Below are positions 26,986-35,459 of a DNA stretch of 64,000 nt, one piece after another. The notes beneath the pieces are model-generated. The model was not told the DNA's origin. It worked only from the letters and a program-made list of their open reading frames with translations, and did not search any database. The translations under genes and the position numbers were made by a program. The first letter of the stretch is position 1, and the number at the start of each line of letters is the position of its first letter. The DNA comes from Acetobacter persici JCM 25330 (GTDB lineage Bacteria > Pseudomonadota > Alphaproteobacteria > Acetobacterales > Acetobacteraceae): positions 1-64,000 of the forward strand of contig NZ_BAJW01000003.1 of NCBI RefSeq assembly GCF_000613905.1. Reading direction: 5' to 3'.

Positions 26986-27876
26986 TTAGGCGATCACCTC
27001 GAACGGTGCTGAGACCCAGACCGGAACAGGAGGAAGTTCACCGGTAGCTTCAGAGGTAAAATAGAGGCCCTTGCTGGTCATGCTGTACCCGGGGGGCATC
27101 TTCACGTTTGATTCCGCCAGTGGGGCCTGATCCACCAACGGGCGGAGGATTTCGATTCCTGGCGTCTCACCGCCCTGCGTCATGTCTAGCGGCAGATCAT
27201 CCGCTAAATCCCAACCGTCCGGCAGGCCTTCCGGCACTTTCACCATATGGACAGACTGCACCCCAGCATTGCGAAGGGCCTCAATCGCGGCATCAGCGTA
27301 TTTAACCCCCGGCGCATCATTGTCCGGCCAGATTGTGACGCGGCGGCCAGCAAGAGGGGACCAGTCGGCAGAGCTGACGGACGTGCTGCCACCGCTGGTG
27401 AGCACTACCAGATCAGGAAACAGGTAACTGGCCGCCTCTGCTGTCTTTTCGCCCTCCACCAGAAGCACGGTTGCCTCAGGGTTGGCAGCCAGTTGATCCA
27501 GCCCATACAGGGGGAGGGGGCGAGCAGGTTGCTTCCAGTGCCAGCCGGTGACATCACGCCTTGTCCCATTCCTGTCAGTCCAGATGCGGCGTCCGTAGGT
27601 GAGGGGCAGGACAACTTTGTTGCCGCCTTCATCTTCTTTGCGGAATCGCGCATAAAGAGGCCGCCTCTCTGCATCACGGTAAACCCACAGAGCGGTTGCG
27701 CCGCGGGGACTTTCCGGTACGGAAGGAGCCGGGGTTATTGGCTCCCAGACTTCGCCCTGTTTGCCGTCCTGGGCATTCAAAGCAAGGGCGGTTTTTTTCT
27801 CAGCGTCTGTCAGGGGTCTGAAAAGCCCGGCCTCATTCATGCAGGCCATAGCTGGAATGTTCGGGAGTGTGCTCAT
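26986..27876 (-). CDS. Toprim-domain primase (N-terminal part of primase-helicase)
   Basis: 296 residues. A Toprim domain is seen in VLLVEGEKTAEAA (about residues 137-149) and TIWPDNDAPG. The end PVPVWVSAPFEVIA is the beginning of a DUF927 domain, cut by an in-frame TAA. Together with 25348-26955 it would make an approximately 840-residue primase-helicase for replicating the element. Its start overlaps the upstream gene. Confidence 0.82.
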   Translation of the reverse strand: MSTLPNIPAMACMNEAGLFRPLTDAEKKTALALNAQDGKQGEVWEPITPAPSVPESPRGATALWVYRDAERRPLYARFRKEDEGGNKVVLPLTYGRRIWTDRNGTRRDVTGWHWKQPARPLPLYGLDQLAANPEATVLLVEGEKTAEAASYLFPDLVVLTSGGSTSVSSADWSPLAGRRVTIWPDNDAPGVKYADAAIEALRNAGVQSVHMVKVPEGLPDGWDLADDLPLDMTQGGETPGIEILRPLVDQAPLAESNVKMPPGYSMTSKGLYFTSEATGELPPVPVWVSAPFEVIA

Positions 27877-28229
27877 TCAGAACCCCCTTTCAGACCAAGC
27901 ATTTTGGCCAGTTCAAGGGCAGCCTCGTATTGCGTAACGCCTGCTAGATAAGCAGCAAGGGAAATGACATCCCCTCCGCGTGCATCTGCTTCTGCAAAGT
28001 CTGCCCAGCGGCCAGTGTTCAGATTGACACTAAACGAACCGGGCTTGCGGTCGCCACGCCTTGGGTTACGACAAACCCATTCGTGGCCCAGCCTTCGTCC
28101 GTCTGGTAGGCACTCACCGATGGCGCTCAGTTCCCAGCTTGCATTCTGTACTGTGTCCAGCCGGTCAGGTGTTGCCAGTCGGGAATTTCCCCGAGTGCCC
28201 CGCCGTGGTGAGGAAGTCCGCTTAACCAT
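27873..28229 (-). CDS. Primase zinc-binding-like N-terminal protein
   Basis: 118 residues. The segment GDRKPGSFSVNLNTGRWADF followed by DARGGDVISLAAYLAG is the layout of CHC2-type primase zinc domains (DxxPSFxV...GGDVIdLv), although Cys ligands are largely absent. Coupled by ATGA overlap to the Toprim gene, so probably the recognition subunit of the split primase. Confidence 0.7.
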   Translation of the reverse strand: MVKRTSSPRRGTRGNSRLATPDRLDTVQNASWELSAIGECLPDGRRLGHEWVCRNPRRGDRKPGSFSVNLNTGRWADFAEADARGGDVISLAAYLAGVTQYEAALELAKMLGLKGGSE

Positions 28230-28485
28230 GCTGCCCTCCGCTCATAGCCAGCACGTCACGGGCCAGACTGGCTTCCATGCTGTTCGGGTCTTCTGCGTTC
28301 AGCAGGACCAGCCGGGCTTTGCAGCGCAGATCCTGAATGCCCCGAGCCTTGGTTCTGATAACCTTGCGCCATGCCCGCATATATCTCCGGCTGTGTGGTA
28401 GCCCGGCGTCGAAGGTCGGCTCCTTCCAGCAGCAGCGGTCGGAGCTGAGGGCGGCAATGGTCGCGGTTTGAATGGGAGTGGTCAT
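28222..28485 (-). CDS. Small hypothetical protein
   Basis: 87 residues, basic middle (RRYMRAWRKVIRTKARGIQDLR). It overlaps both neighbours by a few bases in a run of five coupled tiny genes typical of phage early regions. Not recognised. Confidence 0.6.
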   Translation of the reverse strand: MTTPIQTATIAALSSDRCCWKEPTFDAGLPHSRRYMRAWRKVIRTKARGIQDLRCKARLVLLNAEDPNSMEASLARDVLAMSGGQHG

Positions 28486-28748
28486 GCCGACAGCTCCTTT
28501 TGCATCCAGCCGGGCACATCATCAGTGCCCGAAAGCGTGGCCAGAAGATCCAGCTTGTCTTGCAGGCGGTGGGCCAGCCACAGCAGTGCTTCTGGCTCGG
28601 TGATCTCGCGGCCGTCGCCAACGCCACTTTCGGCCACGGCCACAACCAGCCCTGATAGCTTTCTGGCATCATGCAGAATGACGCTTGGACTTCTCAGGTT
28701 CATGACGGTTTCATGTTCAAAACCGGTCAGAGGCATGATGTCTTTCAT
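28482..28748 (-). CDS. Small hypothetical protein
   Basis: 88 residues, acidic and helical (ITEPEALLWLAHRLQDKLDLL). ATGA overlap with both neighbours. Not recognised. Confidence 0.6.
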   Translation of the reverse strand: MKDIMPLTGFEHETVMNLRSPSVILHDARKLSGLVVAVAESGVGDGREITEPEALLWLAHRLQDKLDLLATLSGTDDVPGWMQKELSA

Positions 28749-28966
28749 GACTTCACCTCGCGCAGTTCATCACGAACCCGGGCAATGGATTTGGCCAGCC
28801 ATGACAGGCCATCGCCCCAGCCTGCGCAGTCGTTGTGCGTTGGCGCCGGGTCATGCCCTTCGTCCATGTGTTCGTACAGTTCGCCCATCAGCATAATCAG
28901 AGCGCTTTGGATGCCGTCCAAGGTTACGGCTTGGTTTGCGCAGACGCTTGCGGGGATCTTGCTCAT
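28745..28966 (-). CDS. Small hypothetical protein
   Basis: 73 residues. Helical segments VTLDGIQSALIMLMGELYEHM and LSWLAKSIARVRDEL. Overlaps its neighbours by 4 bases each. Not recognised. Confidence 0.6.
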   Translation of the reverse strand: MSKIPASVCANQAVTLDGIQSALIMLMGELYEHMDEGHDPAPTHNDCAGWGDGLSWLAKSIARVRDELREVKS

Positions 28967-29202
28967 TGTGCAGCCCCCTTAAAGCTTGTGGCGTTGCTCT
29001 CCGCTTCCTCTGCAATCCTCCCAAGGTATGAGGACAGGAAAAGAACCCCTCCGGCCACGATGTCAGCATCTCCGGCGCGATCGGTGCAGCCTTCACCTGC
29101 AGCAAAGTGCGCAAGAGCATCGGCCACGGCAGTTGCGCGGCGGATATACTTGGCCTGCCATTCAAGGGAGAAGGCGGCTTCGTGAAGTGTGGGGGCGCTC
29201 AT
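28963..29202 (-). CDS. Small hypothetical protein
   Basis: 79 residues, helical, Ala-rich (AVADALAHFAAGEG, GVLFLSSYLGRIAEEAE). Overlaps the gene before and after it. Not recognised. Confidence 0.6.
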   Translation of the reverse strand: MSAPTLHEAAFSLEWQAKYIRRATAVADALAHFAAGEGCTDRAGDADIVAGGVLFLSSYLGRIAEEAESNATSFKGAAQ

Positions 29203-29372
29203 CGCACGGCCTCCAGCGCCAAGGCTGCGTGACCGGTTGCAACCGGGTCAGGCGTGGCCAGCCACAACATCGCAAGAGCGATGAAAACGGGCGCAATGAG
29301 GGCTGGGAGGCTTGTGCAGACGATATGGAATGCCCATGTGTACATGGGCGTGCTATAGGCACGATTAGCCAT
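29199..29372 (-). CDS. Small membrane protein (57 aa)
   Basis: MANRAYSTPMYTWAFHIV onwards. One long hydrophobic helix (CTSLPALIAPVFIALAMLWLA) spans residues 20-40 or so. GGAG lies 8 bases upstream of ATG 29372, and the TGA overlaps the next ATG. It is the promoter-proximal gene of the leftward replication operon. Confidence 0.6.
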   Translation of the reverse strand: MANRAYSTPMYTWAFHIVCTSLPALIAPVFIALAMLWLATPDPVATGHAALALEAVR

Positions 29373-29456
29373 GGCCGAAACTCCAGTTCGGTTTGTGGTT
29401 AGGGCCAGTTGGAAGTTCCCGCTTCCTTCTGGCCTGTTTTTTGATAATCAGAAAAA

Positions 29457-29653
29457 ATGAAGAAGTCAATAATTGATAATCATAAAAAGAGGGGCCGCCC
29501 AGCCACAGGCGCAGACCCTATGTGGGGCATTAGATTTCCTGTAGATCAAAGAGAGGCTATTGATGCATGGGCAGAAGATAACGGCGTTACGCGCGCCGAA
29601 GCATCCGTCGTTTGATTCAAAAGGGGCTTGAGGTGGATAGCGGCGGCAAATAG
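29457..29653 (+). CDS. Ribbon-helix-helix regulator (frameshifted)
   Basis: MKKSIIDNHKKRGRPATGAD, then WGIRFPVDQREAIDAWA, then after a shift near 29603 AIRRLIQKGLEVDSGGK. Together these form an Arc/CopG-type RHH fold of about 65 residues. One added base in GAAGCATCC restores the frame. It is divergent from the leftward operon and could repress it. The repeat TTGATAATCA occurs just before and inside the start (29441 and 29473). Confidence 0.65.
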
Positions 29654-29799
29654 CCTGATACTACAATATTCGCCAATCTTCCTGTTTCCGTTGCCGCTTA
29701 TGAATAAGCAGCCGGTATATAAATTTGACTTGTCCTCTTGAAGATAGCAACACTGACACCAAGAGAGGATTCAACGCCAAGGGCAGGGGAGGCGTAACC

Positions 29800-30540
29800 A
29801 TGAATGTTAACGCTGACCGTGAGGCTACTTTCAAGCTCCAACTTGAAGGGTTCCGCTTGGAAGATGTGTCTCTCAAGCAATTGGCGGAATATATCCGTTT
29901 GCTTTCCAATCTACTTGGTTCTCCCAAAACCACTCACCTTACTTCTGTCACTACCGGTTCTGTGAAAATGCCTATTGCAGTTTCTCCAGAAGGTCGTTCT
30001 GCGGTGTTAGAGCGTATGGCTATGGCCACGCACGCAGACGGTGGAGCAGCACGTGCTGCGTATGAAGCATTGGATGATTGTTTAGCTGCCAATGGCGGTC
30101 ATGGATGGATAGAGGATTGCTTGACCGGCAGGAAGCTTCTTTCCTTGCCCGGAGTGACAAGTCTTGCGTCCCCTCTTCCTGCCTTTTGGCAAGATGATAT
30201 GCTGCAAGGTCGACTGGTGGCCATCGCCTACCGTATTAGCGAAGATGACTTTAGTGGGCGTATTCAGAATGCCACAGGGATTGAGTTTTTCCAGTGTTCT
30301 GAGGCTGTAGCAAAAGATCTGGCTCCTCGTTATCTCCAGTATCTGCGCTTATATGGAAAAGCTCGTTGGCAAAGACGAGCGAATGGTGAGTGGAAGCTTC
30401 GTGAATTTAAAGCAGATCGTGCGGTTGTCTTAAAACAAGACAGTCTTATTTCTATCCGTGAAGACATTAAGAAGGCTGGTGGCTTTGGGGTAGAAAATCC
30501 GGATGATTCTTTTAATGAACTAATGGATGTTCGCGGATAA
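29800..30540 (+). CDS. Partner/antitoxin-like protein of the PIN gene
   Basis: 246 residues from MNVNADREATFKLQL (ATG 29800, after AGGGGAGGCGTAACC). The N-terminal half is mixed alpha/beta (LEDVSLKQLAEYIRLLSNLLG). The C-terminal half contains KARWQRRANGEWKLREFKADR, a beta-hairpin-like basic segment. Its stop overlaps the start of the PIN gene (TAATG), the usual antitoxin-toxin coupling. It is much larger than VapB-type antitoxins and I do not recognise the family. Confidence 0.65.
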   Translation: MNVNADREATFKLQLEGFRLEDVSLKQLAEYIRLLSNLLGSPKTTHLTSVTTGSVKMPIAVSPEGRSAVLERMAMATHADGGAARAAYEALDDCLAANGGHGWIEDCLTGRKLLSLPGVTSLASPLPAFWQDDMLQGRLVAIAYRISEDDFSGRIQNATGIEFFQCSEAVAKDLAPRYLQYLRLYGKARWQRRANGEWKLREFKADRAVVLKQDSLISIREDIKKAGGFGVENPDDSFNELMDVRG

Positions 30541-31072
30541 TGTCAGTTAGAGTATTATTGGATACGAACTTCCTTTCAGCATACACTTATGATTCTAGTT
30601 CTGCTAATTTCAAACCAGAAGATGCCTCTGATTCTCTGGCAGATCGCTTGGATTTTCTGGTTGAGCGGCTTTCTGAGAAAGCGCCGAGATTGTAATCCCT
30701 GCTCCTGTGCTGGCTGAAATGTTAAGTGCTAGAGGTGCGGATATTGCGAAGATTATTCCCATTCTGGAAAGTCAGGCAATATTTCGTATTGTAGATTTTG
30801 GCCAGAGAGCGGCTGTTGAATTTGGTATGCTATTCAAAAAGCAGAAAAGTTATAAAGAAGACGGCCAGAATAAAGTCCCTTTTAAATTTGACCTTTCAAT
30901 CATTGCCATAGCAAAAATATCAAGTGTCTCCACGATATATTCTGCTGATGAAAACCTCATCAAGCGGGCGCAAGCTCTTAATTTCGCGGTATGTGATTTT
31001 CAGGGATTACCTCGACGCCCTCAAGAAGCTCAAACTTCACTCATATTCCCAGCGCATGAATCTATTCAATGA
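30540..31072 (+). CDS. PIN-domain ribonuclease, toxin-like (frameshifted)
   Basis: Acidic PIN residues are visible in order: Asp in RVLLDTNFLSAY (residue 8), Glu in VLAEML, Asp in FKFDLSIIAIA and Asp in YSADENLIKRA. The frame shifts near 30690; one base restores it. PIN toxins cleave RNA. Overlap with the upstream gene suggests a type II toxin-antitoxin-like pair stabilising the element. Confidence 0.75.
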
Positions 31073-31222
31073 ACACCCTCGAGAAGCGGCCGGGGTCGAG
31101 TTCATCCCTGAGAATGGTGGTGGGGCTGGGGTGAGGCTGAGGAAAGGTTAGTAGGGGATAATCATTACTGACTCCCCAACATCGTCCCAGTACGGGCATG
31201 CTTCTCCTCATGGAGGATTCGC

Positions 31223-31384
31223 ATGAGCGACAAAGATAAGAAGCCAACGCCACAGCCAGTCAGTCAGCCAAGTCGACTGGAAAATGTCATGAGCAAAAAG
31301 CCTTCCGCGATGGCTTTTGACAGTGCGCCAACGGGTCTACGCACTCCTGCCGCACCCAATCAGCCAAGCCCCAAACGCAAATAA
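31223..31384 (+). CDS. Small basic/disordered protein (53 aa)
   Basis: MSDKDKKPTPQPVSQPSRLE, ending NQPSPKRK. GGAGG is ideally placed 6 bases before the ATG. Pro/Lys/Gln-rich and probably unstructured. Its 3' end overlaps the end of the opposite-strand membrane gene. Not recognised. Confidence 0.5.
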   Translation: MSDKDKKPTPQPVSQPSRLENVMSKKPSAMAFDSAPTGLRTPAAPNQPSPKRK

Positions 31385-31843
31385 AGCCGCTGCGGCTGGG
31401 GTTGCGCATCCAACAATCCACGCCAGCCGCATGGTTTTCTGGTCCTTGGTGATGGCTGTATCGTTCGCGGTGTCCACGTCTTCCGCGAACTCAGAAAAAG
31501 CTCGGTAAAACCCCAATTCCGTTTTCTCGTCTCCTTCCCGCATGATGCCATCAAATCGCGCAGGCGGCTGCAAAAGGGTCTGTGTCTTGGTGGAATACAG
31601 AACCTTTGCACACAGCACGGATGTTGCGAAAAAACCAAAGGCAGCCACAGACGCCGCGCTCTTACATTCCCCCTGCATGGCAGCAGCAACGGAGGCTGTG
31701 GTCAGCGTAATCGCCCAACCCAGTAGAGAAGTCGCCCGAGCTTTGGTTCTGTTTAATGCTTCCTCTTTAGCTTTGTGCGCGGCCTCAGCCTGTCTGGTGC
31801 GCTCTTTGGCATAAAACAGATCAAAGTCTTGCTCCTCAGACAT
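31337..31843 (-). CDS. Membrane protein, hypothetical
   Basis: 168 residues. An N-terminal charged helix (RTRQAEAAHKAKEEALNRTK) leads into hydrophobic segments at about 40-58, 64-82 and 143-163. The layout resembles small SLATT-like membrane effectors (two or three helices behind a helical head), but the match is not certain. Confidence 0.6.
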   Translation of the reverse strand: MSEEQDFDLFYAKERTRQAEAAHKAKEEALNRTKARATSLLGWAITLTTASVAAAMQGECKSAASVAAFGFFATSVLCAKVLYSTKTQTLLQPPARFDGIMREGDEKTELGFYRAFSEFAEDVDTANDTAITKDQKTMRLAWIVGCATPAAAALFAFGAWLIGCGRSA

Positions 31844-31978
31844 GCACTATCTCCCTCATTTTGCGGGAACAGTAGTACACCTGACCGGGTGGTACCATAA
31901 GTAGTTTCCCGAGGCACTTATTACGGTTATGCTCTCACTTAAGTATAGGCGGGAGTTTAGGTTCAGGAAGGAAAGATT

Positions 31979-32185
31979 ATGACCAATACGCGTTACGCTT
32001 GGCCAAACATGAACTGTCCGGGTGAGCCGTTAAACCCAATCCAAACTGGACCTCACGCTCTGGTTGATAAAAATGGCAAACGCGCATGGGCACGGTGGAT
32101 ATATCATTCGTCTGGAGCCAGCATCTGGATGCTTGCCGGATATCAAGGACTGCAAATAGGCCCATCCGGCCTTGTGCGCGAATGA
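31979..32185 (+). CDS. Small hypothetical protein
   Basis: 68 residues (MTNTRYAWPNMNCPGEPLNP...), Trp/Gly/Pro-rich with no membrane segment. AGGAAGG precedes the ATG by about 7 bases. Not recognised. Confidence 0.45.
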   Translation: MTNTRYAWPNMNCPGEPLNPIQTGPHALVDKNGKRAWARWIYHSSGASIWMLAGYQGLQIGPSGLVRE

Positions 32186-32310
32186 TTTAGTTATCTCGGG
32201 CCGGCTGAAATGCCAGATGCAAAAGAAACCGCGAGGTAAAACAACGTAGGCATCTGAATTATTGTCTGCTAGCGTCACTGCGGTCTTATCAAATCGAAAG
32301 AAGTATAGAT

Positions 32311-33357
32311 ATGGAAGCTGCTGCTACAGTTTGCTCACAAATACTGTCTCTAGACGCAGCTTCGTCGACTGATTCTTATATAGCTGATTTACAGAAAGCC
32401 ATGTTAGATGCGACTCCAGATTGCATCAAAGTTCTTTCTGCTGAGGGCAATTTGCTAACAATGAATCGGGCTGGTTGTCTGGCACTTAATGTCCCGCAGG
32501 ATTCCAGATTTGGGATGCCATGGCTGTCTTTGCTTCCGGCTGACGTCCATGCCGATGGAAAGTCTGCGCTCACCAAGGCCGCGCTGGGTGAGACCGTTCG
32601 TTTTCTAGGGAATAGTGCCTCTTCCAGTGGACCAGTGTATTGGGATAATTTGCTAACTCCTCTGATTGATAGTCAGGGGAAAGTATTATCAATACTTTGT
32701 GTGTCACGAGATGTGACAGAAAAGGTGCAGCTCGAAAGAGAGCTTGGGGAAGCTCTTAATCGTGAAAAACTTATCGCCCGAGAAATGCATCATCGTATCA
32801 AAAATATTTTTGCAGTCATTTCCGGACTCATACTCATTTCGGAAAAAGAAGCAAACTCTGGACCAAGCGCAAATCAAGTCATACAAATATTACGTGCAAA
32901 AATAAAAGCTTTAAGTCGTGCTTCTGATGTGGTTTTCATAAAGAAGAACAACTCGACAGAGGCTGAAGGCTTAACCGATCTCGTGGATGTTTCCAGAGCC
33001 GTTTTGCGGCCATATGGCGAGAGATGTCTGGTTGACGGAGAGCAAATATTGGTTGCTCAGGGCAGAGTGTCTGTCTTTGCTCTGCTCCTGCATGAACTCG
33101 CTACAAATTCAGTAAAATATGGGGCTTTGAGCAAAGATAGCGGCAACGTGGCAATTTCTTGGGCGCTTAATAACCATACTGTTCTGTTTAGTTGGCTTGA
33201 GAAAGGAGGTCCAAAAATTTCAACAGAGCCAGAGTGTCGTGGATTTGGAACAGAGATGGTCAATAGAACGGTGCAATCTCTGAAAGGAAGAATTGATAGG
33301 AAGTGGGATGAAGAAGGACTGAGCGTTAATATACGTTTCCCGCACATTAAAGAGTAA
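32311..33357 (+). CDS. PAS-domain sensor histidine kinase, HWE/HisKA_2 family
   Basis: 348 residues. A PAS domain covers about residues 25-135 (LDATPDCIKVLSAEGNLLTMNRA). The phosphoacceptor box REMHHRIKNIFAVISGLI contains the His (about 160). The N box HELATNSVKYGAL and a FSWLEKGGP/GFGTEMV region complete the ATPase domain. No membrane segment, so cytosolic. No response regulator lies next to it, so it would feed a host pathway. Unusual cargo. Confidence 0.88.
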   Translation: MEAAATVCSQILSLDAASSTDSYIADLQKAMLDATPDCIKVLSAEGNLLTMNRAGCLALNVPQDSRFGMPWLSLLPADVHADGKSALTKAALGETVRFLGNSASSSGPVYWDNLLTPLIDSQGKVLSILCVSRDVTEKVQLERELGEALNREKLIAREMHHRIKNIFAVISGLILISEKEANSGPSANQVIQILRAKIKALSRASDVVFIKKNNSTEAEGLTDLVDVSRAVLRPYGERCLVDGEQILVAQGRVSVFALLLHELATNSVKYGALSKDSGNVAISWALNNHTVLFSWLEKGGPKISTEPECRGFGTEMVNRTVQSLKGRIDRKWDEEGLSVNIRFPHIKE

Positions 33358-33380
33358 TGATATCTTTTTTTATTGAGACA

Positions 33381-33485
33381 TTATTTGTCTTTCATGAGGA
33401 ATGCATTTGAAATGATATCAACTATTTTCGCAATTGCAATGCACATTAAAAACCCTATGGCTGTCATGCCTATAACATTCATCAT
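33381..33485 (-). CDS. Possible 34-aa membrane peptide
   Basis: MMNVIGMTAIGFLMCIAIAK and onward form one hydrophobic helix with a basic end (FLMKDK). Upstream frame extension is possible to 33647. There is no clear ribosome site; evidence is composition only. Confidence 0.3.
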   Translation of the reverse strand: MMNVIGMTAIGFLMCIAIAKIVDIISNAFLMKDK

Positions 33486-33687
33486 CAAGCGGTCCTTCTC
33501 ATAATCCCAAGGCTTAAGCACTTTGTGGAGGGCTTGGTTCCCATGGAATAGCAGGCAGGCCGATTTGTGGCTCACCGATAGTCTTTGCCGAATTTGCGGC
33601 TGTGTGATGGTAGGTGCGAGACATGGGGCAAGTTCTCCATGACGCACGGATTGATTTCCGAGCGTACCTACATGGCTCGGGACTCCT

Positions 33688-33963
33688 TCAATGTTGTTCC
33701 TGCAAGCCCGCTCTTACCTTCATAACTGTGGTAGGAGAAACCCCAGCCATCCCGGCTACCTGGCGCAACGACATGCGCGCCCCCTCCGGTGTGCTGAGGA
33801 TCCGCTCAACCTCCGCCCGGCGCTTGCTGGCAGTGTTCAGAATGAACGGAGGGGGCGAGGCAGCGTCCGGTCTCTCGTTACTCCCCATATCTGGGGAATC
33901 TATAACATGGGGATTCCCCACGTTTTGGGTCTCTAAGGTGGCGCGGTTTTTGGCGTCACCCAC
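33688..33963 (-). CDS. Small HTH DNA-binding protein
   Basis: 91 residues. The C-terminal half RRAEVERILSTPEGARMSLRQVAGMAGVSPTTVMKVRAGL is a clear helix-turn-helix with a preceding helix. The N-terminal half is probably disordered. Its start overlaps the end of the DUF2786 gene. A regulator or replication accessory of the element. Confidence 0.65.
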   Translation of the reverse strand: MGDAKNRATLETQNVGNPHVIDSPDMGSNERPDAASPPPFILNTASKRRAEVERILSTPEGARMSLRQVAGMAGVSPTTVMKVRAGLQEQH

Positions 33964-34810
33964 GTTCCCGTCAGGGTGGCCGGAGATCCCCGGTCAGGGG
34001 GAATATCCCCAGAGGCAGGATCTGGCCTTTGGGAGTTTTCCGCAGCATGCAGCCGTTCCAGATCCCGCAGGATGGCAGCACTGTCATTGTAAGTGCCCTG
34101 ACTGGCTTCCTGAAAGCGGAGGCGGATAATCACGTCCGAGAGGTCGCGGGCCTCAATCTCTTTGTTGATTAGATCACCCAAAGCCCAGCGCCGGAAGTCG
34201 GCCCCTTGGCCAAGATAATTATACTGGCTGTTGCTGTCCGCTATGTTCCGGTCGTCATAGAGCTTCTCCCAGTAATCGTATTCCGCAATGGCAGCGGGAA
34301 TGGTGTCAGGCCATGGCTTGACCGTGGCGAGGGCCGCACGAACGCGCACGCTCGGCTGAAGTGTTCCCCGTCCCATGTGTCACACTGCCCAGCCTTTCCT
34401 TTCTTGTGGAAAGGTTTGATTACCGCATCATAGGCCTGTTCTTCTGCGGTGGGCGCGAACACAGCCTCCTCTGAGCCATAGCGGGTCAGCACTTCATCCA
34501 TCTTGGCGCGATTGGCCATACGCCATGCTGCCCGCTTCTTCTCCTCAGCGCGGGCATATGCGCGCTGGTGCGCTGGGTTGCTCATGTCATAGAAGGTGAA
34601 GCCACCTGCGGAGGGCTGGGGCTCGTCGTCCAGATACCCCTCCGTGAGAAGCAGGTCAGGCACATCTGCCAACGTGTAGCCATGGGGCTTAACCAGAGCC
34701 TCGGCCCGGTTGCGCGCTGCAGCCTGCTCTCCGGCGTCTCCCCGCTCAGCCAGCGCCCATATTTTCGCCAGACGGTCGAGATTGAGTTTGTTCTTATGCT
34801 GTCCGGCCAT
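33933..34810 (-). CDS. DUF2786-like protein (frameshifted)
   Basis: Start MAGQHKNKLNLDRLAKIW at 34810, with AGGAG upstream. LAKIWALAERGDAGEQAAARNRAEAL fits the DUF2786 N-terminal helix pair. Near 34380 the frame shifts (DTWDG then TLQPSVRVRAALATV), and a helical part (AAIAEYDYWEKLYDDRN) plus a Pro-rich tail follow. Two operator-like palindromes sit upstream. It is the first gene of a leftward unit. Confidence 0.6.
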
Positions 34811-34823
34811 CTGTCCCGCTCTC

Positions 34824-34888
34824 CTGTTCACAATGAACAGTGCGCGTGACTAGCAGCAGGTACAAGCGGAGGTGTTCATATTGAACAG
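34824..34888. promoter_or_regulatory. Two TGTTCA-N3-TGAACA palindromic operators
   Basis: CTGTTCACAATGAACAG at 34824-34840 is a perfect 7-bp palindrome. GTGTTCATATTGAACAG at 34872-34888 has one mismatch. Centres are 48 bp apart, just upstream of the leftward DUF2786 gene. This is a typical dimer-binding repressor pair. Confidence 0.7.
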
Positions 34889-35144
34889 GTAAGCTGGAAA
34901 GAGGACTGCATCATGCCGTTAAAGCTGGTGACCGTTGCGCATCATAGAAATTTCTATGTCAGAGGGCGCAACGTGACTGGCGGACGGCTGAAGGGTAGTT
35001 TTTTATTATTCCCGCAAAGGATATCTGAAAAAGAATTTATACTAAAATCTTATATATTTGGTATTCGAAACAGCGAATGATACGTCATGCCGCACAAAGT
35101 CTGTAACGATACTCCATAAATAAAACAGCGGCGTGTGATACGGT

Positions 35145-35459
35145 ATGCAAATTGACGTTTCCAACAAAAGACAGAAGGTTCGTCAACTTCTTAGAAACGT
35201 CCAGAAAACGCAGTTTCTCGTAAAAATAAAAATAGAAGAATACACAGACCACATTATAAATTCACAACATGACACAAGCGTTGTGAAAAATAAGACATCA
35301 GAAATGATATCTTCGTACATTATGCTGCTGCAAATTCAGGACATTATTCTCACGGGCCTTTCAAAAACTCCTCCTGACGGGAAAGTGTTCTTATCCCCCG
35401 AGTTAGTCGGTGTTTTGCGGGACTATGGTCTGTGGTGGGATAAGGGGAGTCCTTGGTAA
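35145..35459 (+). CDS. Hypothetical protein coupled to a lipoprotein
   Basis: 104 residues, helical N-terminal half (VRQLLRNVQKTQFLVKIKIEEY), soluble. The stop overlaps the lipoprotein start (TAATG). AT-richer than its neighbours. The pair resembles phage lysis or i-spanin gene arrangements only in outline; the function is unknown. Confidence 0.55.
   Translation: MQIDVSNKRQKVRQLLRNVQKTQFLVKIKIEEYTDHIINSQHDTSVVKNKTSEMISSYIMLLQIQDIILTGLSKTPPDGKVFLSPELVGVLRDYGLWWDKGSPW

Noticed and set aside
29162-29362. 66-codon minus-strand frame in the same place as the small membrane gene
   Set aside because: It overlaps in another frame the better 57-residue gene at 29199-29372, which has a ribosome site, a clear membrane helix and start/stop coupling.
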